A DNA stretch of 34,122 nt, from assembly GCF_000308415.1 (NCBI RefSeq), contig NZ_BAFS01000001.1, positions 1 to 34,122 on the forward strand, written 5' to 3'. The notes below the pieces were generated by a model, which saw only the letters and a list, made by a program, of their open reading frames with translations, was not told the origin of the DNA and ran no database searches. Position 1 is the stretch's first letter; each line of letters starts with the position of its first letter. Below, one piece after another: positions 27,971 through 34,122 of the stretch. A program made the translations under genes and the position numbers. Source of the DNA: Nocardia asiatica NBRC 100129. GTDB lineage: Bacteria > Actinomycetota > Actinomycetes > Mycobacteriales > Mycobacteriaceae.

Positions 27971-28123
27971 AGGGTGGGAGGTGGATCGGTTGATGGCGAG
28001 AGAATGGCGGTTGAAATGATGGGGCGTGATCGACGAAGCCGCCCATTGGGGGCATCGTTGCGTCGCGTCGGCTGCGCGCACCGTCGGGAGCGGTTTGTCC
28101 GGTCCTGCTACGGTGGGCTTACT

Positions 28124-28561
28124 GTGAGGTTGCTCGGTCGGTTTCGGCATGCTGGCTCCGTGGTGGCGTTGCTCGCCGCGGTGCTGGTCGTCGTCCCCCT
28201 GATCAACTGCTCGGTGGCTCGCGGTGAGCTGCACATCCATGCTTCGGCGCACGCGGGTGCTGTTGCCCACCACCTCACGCCGTCATCGGGCGGCGATCAC
28301 GTCCACGCGGTGCTCGGCGATGGGCTGGACGGTCATTGCGTAGCGCACTTCGATCACTGCGTCACCAAGTCGGTGGTGCGCGGCGCCGCCGAGAATCTTC
28401 CGCCGCAGCCACTGCTGCTCATCGCCCTGACATCGGCGTTGCTCGCCGCTGTGGCCGCCTGGGGTATCGCGCCCGGGGGGGTGCGTGCTCCGCCGATCTC
28501 GCGGGTGCCCGTCGCTGGGGGACGGGCAACTCTCACGCAGTTCTGTATCGCTCGACGCTGA
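28124..28561 (+). CDS. lpqS: LpqS-like His/Cys-containing exported protein, copper-associated
   Basis: This small exported or membrane protein resembles mycobacterial LpqS, a RicR-regulated copper-response protein of unclear biochemical role. From GTG 28124 it has 145 residues: a hydrophobic N-terminus [18 protein letters not shown], a His-rich segment ([14 protein letters not shown]) and HCVAHFDHC, plausible Cu-binding. A second hydrophobic stretch ([19 protein letters not shown]) and the terminus LTQFCIARR follow, matching the FCxARR ending of LpqS. Asn before the Cys makes a classical lipobox doubtful. The start is uncertain; ATG 28004 or 28019 would add a basic N-terminal extension. It lies just downstream of the copper-operator-like site and before cysK2. 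Confidence 0.65.
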   Translation: MRLLGRFRHAGSVVALLAAVLVVVPLINCSVARGELHIHASAHAGAVAHHLTPSSGGDHVHAVLGDGLDGHCVAHFDHCVTKSVVRGAAENLPPQPLLLIALTSALLAAVAAWGIAPGGVRAPPISRVPVAGGRATLTQFCIARR

Positions 28562-28665
28562 CAGGTCAGCGCCAGGCCGACGTGTTGTCTCGTGTCGGCC
28601 GGTGTCTGCTCCCCTGCTCACGTCCGCGCCGCCTACCCGGCGGTTCGATACAGAAAGCGACAGTC

Positions 28666-29793
28666 ATGGACAAGCTCGTTCTCGACGCGCGCACCGATCG
28701 TTCATCAGCCCTGATGGCCGCGCCCGCGCCTGCCCGCTACCCGCAATCATTGATCGGCAACACCCCGGTGTTGTGGGTCGGTGCGCCGCTGGCGCCCGAG
28801 GGGCGGGGATTCTGGGCGAAGCTCGAAGGATTCAATCCCGGCGGGATGAAAGACCGGCCCGCGCTGCACATGGTGCGTAAGGCCGAACAGCGCGGTGATC
28901 TGACGCCGGGGGCACGGATCATCGAATCCACCAGCGGCACTCTCGGTTTAGGGTTGGCGCTGGCCGGGATCGCCACCCACCACCCGGTGACAGTGGTGAC
29001 GGATCCGGGTCTGGAGCCGATCGTCGCACGGATGCTCACCGCCTACGGCACCCAGGTCGACGTGGTCGCCGAGGCACATCCCAGCGGCGGCTGGCAGCAG
29101 GCCCGCCGCGACCGAGTCGCGGAACTGCTGGCTGGTGAGCCCGATGCGTGGTGCCCGGATCAGTACAGCAACCCCGACAATGTCGACGGCTACGAATCGC
29201 TGGCACTCGAGCTGGTCGAACAACTGGGCGCGGTGGACGAACTGGTGTGCGCGGTCGGCACCGGAGGGCACTCCGCGGGCGTGGCGCGAGTGCTGCGCCG
29301 GTTCAATCCCGAGATGAAGCTGATCGGGGTCGACACCGTGGCGTCCACGATCTTCGGCCAGCCCGCCGGGCCACGGCTGATGCGGGGACTGGGTTCGAGC
29401 ATCTACCCGATCAACGTCGACTACGACGCATTTGACGAGGTGCACTGGGTCGCGCCGTCGGAAGCCGTGTGGGCGTGCCGCACCTTGGCGGCGACCCATC
29501 ACGCGACCGGCGGCTGGAGTGTCGGCGCGGTGGCGCTGGTCGCGGGCTGGGCGGCCCGCACCCACGACACCGACACGCGGATCGCGGCGGTATTCCCCGA
29601 CGGGCCGCACCGCTACTTCGACACCATCTACAACGACGCCTACTGCGACGAGCACGGCCTGCTCGACGCGGACCCGCCAGTGGAACCGGACACCATCACC
29701 CATCCCGCCGAGCGCGTGGTGCGGTCGTGGACCCGAACCACCACTGTCATCGATCCCAGGCAGTTCGTCGGCGAGCGGGAGTTGGCCTCGTGA
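28666..29793 (+). CDS. cysK2: CysK2-type cysteine/S-sulfocysteine synthase (PLP-dependent)
   Basis: This PLP enzyme belongs to the CysK/CysM fold family. M. tuberculosis CysK2 makes S-sulfocysteine from O-phosphoserine and thiosulfate. The 375-residue length fits CysK2 (372). [10 protein letters not shown] lies at 29-38, the PLP lysine is probably Lys62 in [12 protein letters not shown], the substrate-binding loop is [13 protein letters not shown], and the phosphate-binding glycines lie in [16 protein letters not shown]. The C-terminal part ([16 protein letters not shown]) is characteristic of the CysK2 branch as I recall it. The ATG at 28666 gives the family N-terminus. The stop overlaps the next start (GTGA), so cysK2 and the MFS gene are coupled. 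A sulfur product may support copper buffering; this is an inference from context. Confidence 0.85.
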   Translation: MDKLVLDARTDRSSALMAAPAPARYPQSLIGNTPVLWVGAPLAPEGRGFWAKLEGFNPGGMKDRPALHMVRKAEQRGDLTPGARIIESTSGTLGLGLALAGIATHHPVTVVTDPGLEPIVARMLTAYGTQVDVVAEAHPSGGWQQARRDRVAELLAGEPDAWCPDQYSNPDNVDGYESLALELVEQLGAVDELVCAVGTGGHSAGVARVLRRFNPEMKLIGVDTVASTIFGQPAGPRLMRGLGSSIYPINVDYDAFDEVHWVAPSEAVWACRTLAATHHATGGWSVGAVALVAGWAARTHDTDTRIAAVFPDGPHRYFDTIYNDAYCDEHGLLDADPPVEPDTITHPAERVVRSWTRTTTVIDPRQFVGERELAS

Positions 29794-31154
29794 GCGTTGT
29801 CGCGAAATTCCGCAGCTTCGACCTGCCCGCCCGGCTGTTGATGATCAACCAGTTCGGCATCAACCTCGGCTTCTACATGTTGATGCCGTATCTGGCCGGC
29901 TACCTGGCCGGTCCGCTCGGGCTGGCGGCCTGGGCGGTGGGGCTGGTGCTGGGTGTGCGGAACTTCTCCCAACAGGGCATGTTCCTCATCGGCGGCACCC
30001 TGGCCGACCGGCTGGGCTACAAGCCGCTGATCGTCGCGGGCTGTCTGCTGCGCACCGGCGGCTTCGCCCTGCTGGTGTTCGCCACCTCACTGCCGGGACT
30101 ACTGATCGCCTCGGCCGCGACCGGCTTCGCCGGAGCGCTGTTCAACCCCGCCGTACGCGCCTACTTGGCCGCTGACACCGGTGACCGGCGGGTCGAGGCG
30201 TTCGCGGTGTTCAACATCTTCTATCAGGCGGGCATCCTCGCCGGTCCCCTGGTCGGGCTGGCGTTGATGGCCCTCGACTTCCAGGTGACCGCCGCTGCCG
30301 CGGCGGTGGTGTTCGCGATCCTGACCGTGGCGCAGTTGTTCGCGCTGCCGACGCGGCGAGCCGAGATCCGCGCCGAGCGGACCTCGGTGCTCGACGACTG
30401 GCGCACCGTGGTCACCAACCGCCGGTTCGTATGGTTCGCGGTAGCGATGATCGGCTCCTACGTGCTGTCGTTCCAGATCTACCTCGCGCTGCCGCTGCAA
30501 GCGGAGTTCGTCGCGGGCGCGCAGGCGCAAGCATTGGTCACGGCGCTGTTCGTCATCTCCGGTCTGGTGGCGGTCGCCGGTCAGCTGCGCATCACGGCCT
30601 GGTTCCGCGACAGGTGGGGCACCGGAGCAAGCCTGGTCGTCGGGCTGGGCATCCTCGCGGCCTCGTTCGTCCCGCTCGCGCTCGTCCCGGACCCGGATCG
30701 GTTCGGTGTCCCGGCCGCAGCCGCCGCGCTACTCGTCTGCGCGACGTTGCTGGCCGTGGGAACTGCGGCGGTGTTCCCGTTCGAAATGGACACCGTCGTG
30801 TCCTTGTCCGGTGGGCGGCTGATCGCCACGCACTACGGGTTCTACAACACCGTTGTCGGGGTCGGCATCCTCACCGGCAACCTTGCCACCGGTGCCGTGG
30901 TCGGTGCCGCGCGCGCCGCCGGGATGGACTGGGCACTCTGGGTCGGCCTGAGCATGATCGGTGTCCTCGCCGCGTTCGCTCTCCATCGTTTGGACCGCCC
31001 GCAGCCCGCCGAGGAAGACGGCCGGTCGACGGGCGCGAGCGGGGGCCACCGCCTGCCCGAGGAACACGTTATCGGCACTGCGCTGGTCGAGCAGGAATTC
31101 GAATACACCGGCCGCGGGCACTGGCCGACGAAGATCCCCGCCGGTCGACCCTGA
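29790..31154 (+). CDS. MFS transporter of the copper-regulated lpqS-cysK2 operon
   Basis: This 454-residue major facilitator superfamily permease has about 12 hydrophobic segments from residue 12 to 405. The loop 2-3 motif [14 protein letters not shown] (about 68-81) is the MFS motif A. A central cytoplasmic loop (about 185-212) includes [18 protein letters not shown]. The tail (about 410-454) is hydrophilic. GTG 29790 overlaps the cysK2 TGA by 4 bp. In M. tuberculosis the equivalent third gene is Rv0849, also an MFS protein. The substrate is unknown; export of a cysteine-derived or copper-binding compound is a reasonable guess from operon content only. Confidence 0.85.
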   Translation: MSVVAKFRSFDLPARLLMINQFGINLGFYMLMPYLAGYLAGPLGLAAWAVGLVLGVRNFSQQGMFLIGGTLADRLGYKPLIVAGCLLRTGGFALLVFATSLPGLLIASAATGFAGALFNPAVRAYLAADTGDRRVEAFAVFNIFYQAGILAGPLVGLALMALDFQVTAAAAAVVFAILTVAQLFALPTRRAEIRAERTSVLDDWRTVVTNRRFVWFAVAMIGSYVLSFQIYLALPLQAEFVAGAQAQALVTALFVISGLVAVAGQLRITAWFRDRWGTGASLVVGLGILAASFVPLALVPDPDRFGVPAAAAALLVCATLLAVGTAAVFPFEMDTVVSLSGGRLIATHYGFYNTVVGVGILTGNLATGAVVGAARAAGMDWALWVGLSMIGVLAAFALHRLDRPQPAEEDGRSTGASGGHRLPEEHVIGTALVEQEFEYTGRGHWPTKIPAGRP

Positions 31155-31254
31155 CCACCTGCCTGCCGGGTGTAGTGCCCTTCGTGTCCGGGGTGCTGAT
31201 CTGCCGGAAACGCTGGCAGATGTCGTCATCGCCGGGCAGGTGCTTCTCGCACGC

Positions 31255-31899
31255 TCACCTCTGCTCGAGCATTGCCTTCATCTGCTCGATCTCGCGCTGC
31301 TGGGCCGGCACGATCGCGGCGGCCAGTTGCTTGGCTTGGTCGTTGGCTCCGGTGTCGAGTTCAGTCTGGGCCATCCGCACGGCGCCGGTGTGATGTTCGA
31401 TCATCATCTCGAGCCACATCCGGTCGAATTCCGCACCGGACATGCCCTGCAGCGACGACATCTGCTCCGGCGACATCATGCCCGGCATGCCGTGACCCAT
31501 CGGGTCCATCGGGCCCGCAGCCGGGGACGGTACGGGCTTGCCGAACTCCTCGAGCAGCGAACGGATCTGTGCCATCTCGGGCTCCTGCGCGGCTTCGACC
31601 GCCGAGGCAAGCTCGAGCATCTGCGGGTTCTGCGAGTGCGAGGGCACCATATCCGCCATCTGAATGGCCTGCGCGTGGTGCAGATACATGCTCTGCAGAA
31701 ACGACACATCAGCATCGTTGTACGTGGCCGCCGGCGCGGACGTCGCGGTGCCGACGGTCGTCGATGTAGCGGGTGCGCTCGGTCCCGCCGTCGTGGTGGC
31801 CTTGTCGGCCTCGTCACCGTCGCCGCATCCGGCCAGAACTAACAGCAGGACAGCAACGCCGGGAACATATCGCCCAAGTGCGGTGGAACGTAGAGACAT
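31255..31899 (-). CDS. DUF305 lipoprotein (ferritin-like helical, His/Met-rich)
   Basis: This 214-residue secreted lipoprotein has a signal peptide with lipobox VLAGC and a Thr/Ser/Ala-rich linker to about 60. The DUF305 helical domain carries DVSFLQSMYLHHAQAIQMAD and EMMIEHHTGAVRMAQ. The paired HH motifs and the Met-rich insert (DPMGHGMPGMMSPEQM) are typical of DUF305 proteins found in metal, especially copper, loci (related to CopM). The ATG at 31899 follows TAGGAG. It is convergent with the MFS gene. Extracellular Cu(I) binding is inferred from the family and from the His/Met content. Confidence 0.88.
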   Translation of the reverse strand: MSLRSTALGRYVPGVAVLLLVLAGCGDGDEADKATTTAGPSAPATSTTVGTATSAPAATYNDADVSFLQSMYLHHAQAIQMADMVPSHSQNPQMLELASAVEAAQEPEMAQIRSLLEEFGKPVPSPAAGPMDPMGHGMPGMMSPEQMSSLQGMSGAEFDRMWLEMMIEHHTGAVRMAQTELDTGANDQAKQLAAAIVPAQQREIEQMKAMLEQR

Positions 31900-32309
31900 G
31901 ACGAACTCCTAAGGGGGAGCCGGGGACAACATGACTTCACGTTGAGGAAGGCGCGACACAATCGACTAGAGCCCGGGAAGGGCCTTCCATCGTTACTGGC
32001 GACAATCGAAACCGCCGACAACGATGCCGAGCACTGGCTGATTCTAGACCGTTGGGGCGATACCGGAAGTGCTAGCCGCGACATTCCGCTGGGGCCGATG
32101 CGGAAACGCCATCCTGTGGCTGCACATGATCCGGCACTCGCATCCAGGCGCGGGCGCCACGGCAGTGAAGTGTCTTTCGGTCCCTTCGGCGCTGACATTG
32201 GCCCATAGGCATCGGACGTTGTGGCGGGGGATCGTCGACGTTGAATCCCGAGGAGTGGTCGCCCCGGCGTCCATGGGGACCGGCGAATCGTTGGCAGAGG
32301 ACATTCGTG
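31900..32309. other. DUF305-ICMT divergent intergenic region
   Basis: These 410 bp carry the promoters of two divergent genes. Short frames on both strands are unconvincing, and no TACCC-N5-GGGTA-type box was found here. The sequence is less GC-rich near 31970-32060. Confidence 0.45.
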
Positions 32310-32972
32310 ATGGCGGATGCGGCATACGGCTTGTGGCCGTTGGTCATTTTGAACACGGCGTTGTTCGTGGCGTTCGCGCTGAGTTTCTTCCACCCGCGCA
32401 CGAACCGCGACTGGCGGGTGATGAGTGGTTACACCGCATTCCTGGTGGCGCTGTTCACCGAGATGTACGGCACACCGCTGACGATCTACCTGCTGGGGAG
32501 CTGGCTGGGCTCGCGTTTTCCGCTGCTGCGCGACAGCCACGCCGGTGGGCACCTGTGGAACGATCTGACCGGCTGGACCGGCGACCCGCACCTGAGCCCG
32601 TTTCACCTGGCCAGCTATGTGGCTATCGGCGGTGGGTTCTGGCTGATCGCCGCGGCGTGGCGGCCGCTGCACGAGGCCGCCCGCGCGAGCCGGTTGGCCA
32701 CCACCGGCCCCTACGCGCGGGTGCGCCACCCCCAGTACGACGGATTCCTGCTGGTGATGATCGGGTTCCTGCTGCAATGGCCGACCATACCGACACTGGT
32801 GATGTTCCCGATCCTCGTTGTGGTGTATGCGCGGCTGGCACGCGCCGAGGAACGCGAGGTCGCCACCCGATTCGGCCGCGAGTGGACCGACTACGCCGTC
32901 CGCACACCGGCATTCATTCCGCACTTGGGAGTGGGTGCGAGCTTGCGCGCCGGTGCTGGAAGGTCGCGATGA
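32310..32972 (+). CDS. Isoprenylcysteine carboxyl methyltransferase-like membrane protein
   Basis: This 220-residue integral membrane protein belongs to the ICMT/PEMT-like methyltransferase fold. It has hydrophobic segments near 8-25, 36-55, 105-122 and 147-173. The SAM-binding signature is TTGPYARVRHPQYDGFLLVM, followed by the Glu-containing EEREVATRFGREWTDY at the C-terminus, the two halves of the ICMT active site. The ATG at 32310 follows AGAGGA by 8 bp. Bacterial members have no farnesylated protein substrate; they are often found in metal-resistance loci, which fits the neighbours, but the substrate is unknown. Confidence 0.8.
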   Translation: MADAAYGLWPLVILNTALFVAFALSFFHPRTNRDWRVMSGYTAFLVALFTEMYGTPLTIYLLGSWLGSRFPLLRDSHAGGHLWNDLTGWTGDPHLSPFHLASYVAIGGGFWLIAAAWRPLHEAARASRLATTGPYARVRHPQYDGFLLVMIGFLLQWPTIPTLVMFPILVVVYARLARAEEREVATRFGREWTDYAVRTPAFIPHLGVGASLRAGAGRSR

Positions 32973-33433
32973 CCGGCCGAGCCCGACCGGCATCACCCGC
33001 CGGTCGGCTTACACCGACGCACCCTGTGCCCACTCACGAAGACGTAATCGGACCGATGAGCAGGAGGTCGGTAACACCGGCACGCATCTGTGTGCGCGTA
33101 TCGAGCGATGACACCGCTACGCCGGCCGAGGCACTGCGGCCCGGCTCGACGACCTCGACAGCTTCCACCGGGTCATCGACCAGATACCAGACTCCGGCAC
33201 TCCGCGGCCGAGCTGCGCCATCGTCGGACACGGAATCAGCACCGTGCAAGCCATCACCGGCCGCATGAGCAAGACCCGCGCCGCTGTTCACCGTCGGAAC
33301 GGCGTGGTTCGCCGTGATCATCGGCGGCCTGATCCGGACGGTATGTGATGCGGTTACCTCGCGAGCGCGCACGTAGAAAGATGTCGGACGACCTGTGTCG
33401 GTGAGGTCGGCGGTGATCCGGCGGTGGGGCCGT
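32973..33433. other. Gap with possible decayed coding fragment
   Basis: No intact gene is seen. One plus-strand frame without a start reads TAARLDDLDSFHRVIDQIPD, then SGTPRPSCAIVGHGISTVQA and ITGRMSKTRAAV (about 33138-33280), which looks protein-like but which I cannot assign. It may be a regulator remnant. Confidence 0.35.
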
Positions 33434-33841
33434 TCAGCCGAGCGCCCGGATGAGGTCGTTGCAGGCTTGCTCGCAGCGGCGGCATGCTTCGGCGCACACG
33501 CGGCAGTGCTCGTGAGTGTCGGCGTGGGCGGAGCATTCGTCGCCGCAGGCTTTGCAGGCGGTGGCGCACGCCTGCAGGATCGCGCGGGTGATGTTGGCGT
33601 CGTAACCGGTGTGCCGGGACAGGACGGATGCGGTGGCGTTGCAGATATCCGCGCAGTCCATGTCGGTGCGGATGCACTTGGTGAGCTCGCCGACCATGCC
33701 CTCCGACAGGCAGGCATCCGCGCAGGCGGTACACGCCTGGGCGCAGGCGATGCATTCCTCGATGCACCTGGTCAGCTTGTCGCGATCGACATCGCCGAGG
33801 TCGGCCGGATAGGTGGCGAGCATGTCCTTGACCGTGGTCAT
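33434..33841 (-). CDS. Csp/DUF326 four-helix cysteine-rich copper-storage protein
   Basis: This 135-residue cytosolic protein has 18 cysteines, mostly spaced CxxxC or CxxC along amphipathic helices (for example CIEECIACAQACTACADAC near 27-45 and CATACKACGDEC after residue 90). This is the hallmark of Csp3-type copper-storage proteins, whose four-helix bundles bind many Cu(I) ions on Cys thiolates inside the core. The ATG at 33841 follows an excellent ribosome-binding site (AAAGGAGG on the minus strand), which decides the start over a longer frame. There is no signal peptide, so Csp3 (cytosolic) fits better than the exported Csp1. It completes the copper theme of the island. An alternative label is four-helix bundle copper-binding protein. 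Confidence 0.9.
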   Translation of the reverse strand: MTTVKDMLATYPADLGDVDRDKLTRCIEECIACAQACTACADACLSEGMVGELTKCIRTDMDCADICNATASVLSRHTGYDANITRAILQACATACKACGDECSAHADTHEHCRVCAEACRRCEQACNDLIRALG

Positions 33842-34122
33842 CAGGTATTGCCTCCTTTCACTGCCCGGAGGCCGGGCCGGCCAGGATGGCGCGCCTCTTC
33901 GACCTCCTGCCCCGTGGATAGCCACCGCGAAGCGACGCAAACACGCCCCGTGGGCAGTCCCGCAAGCAGCCGAGCCCACCTGCCGGCGTCCCAATGTGGT
34001 GATCGTCTCCCCGCTCGCCCTCGGACCCGGCGGCCTTGTCCTACGCGATCACCCGTGTTGCCTCGGAGGTTCCAGTGTGCGCCGGCTTGGATGTCGGAAG
34101 CCGGAGTCGTTTGAGGGCGAGC
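33842..34122. other. Right end of window, no gene recognised
   Basis: This stretch contains the upstream region of the csp gene. I see no intact gene and no clear copper-operator box. The last bases may begin an unseen feature. Confidence 0.4.

Noticed and set aside
34063..34072. TCGGAGGTTC identical to part of the tRNA-Ile T-arm, possible attR
   Set aside because: The match is only 10 nt and diverges at once; a tRNA attachment repeat should extend through the 3' end of the tRNA.

Overview
The window carries a chromosomal replication-origin region of a high-GC actinomycete followed by an accessory region. The gene order rsmG-jag-yidC-yidD-rnpA-rpmH / dnaA-dnaN-recF-dciA-gyrB-gyrA-DUF3566-tRNA-Ile, the ParB-type parS sites (GTTTCACGTGAAAC-like), the GTG/TTG starts and the protein sequences point to Mycobacteriales, most likely Nocardia or a close relative. 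This assignment rests on gene order and remembered family sequences, not on a search.

Layout. Positions 1-1497 hold no recognisable gene, only G/T-rich imperfect tandem repeats and one parS-like site; the parA-parB genes usually found beyond rsmG are absent. Positions 1498-5172 (minus strand) are the classical rsmG-jag-yidC-yidD-rnpA-rpmH group. Positions 5173-5806 are the divergent rpmH/dnaA intergenic region with DnaA boxes. Positions 5807-19567 (plus strand) are dnaA, oriC, dnaN, recF, dciA (DUF721), an alpha/beta hydrolase, gyrB, gyrA and a DUF3566 membrane protein, ending at a strong hairpin and tRNA-Ile(GAU).

The oriC (about 7794-8616) is the most striking non-coding part. It has four copies of a 22-bp composite repeat that joins a half DnaA box (TGTGGA) to the palindrome TCCTCGAGGA. 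Eight CTCGAG cores are spaced by exact multiples of 11 bp except for one step. A DnaA box, GC spacer and DnaA-trio unwinding element sits beside an AT-richer stretch.

From 19976 the window becomes accessory. A tyrosine integrase lies just after tRNA-Ile, where mycobacteria have tRNA-Ala. Next come an extreme hairpin with GGAAT/C pentamer repeats, a zinc-finger/coiled-coil protein and a run of decayed plasmid/ICE-type genes (an ATPase-like fragment, a ribbon-helix-helix fragment, a frameshifted TOPRIM protein, a recombinase HTH fragment). A Tat-exported FAD amine oxidase is divergent from a TetR regulator with a palindromic operator between them.

From about 27.9 kb the genes look like a copper-response island: a truncated hemolysin III gene, a RicR/CsoR-like operator, then lpqS-cysK2-MFS in the same order as the RicR-regulated M. 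tuberculosis locus Rv0847-Rv0848-Rv0849. After these come a DUF305 lipoprotein, an isoprenylcysteine-methyltransferase-like membrane protein and a Cys-rich Csp/DUF326 copper-storage protein. The likely reading is that an integrative element, now partly decayed, brought or collected a copper-stress module next to the origin.
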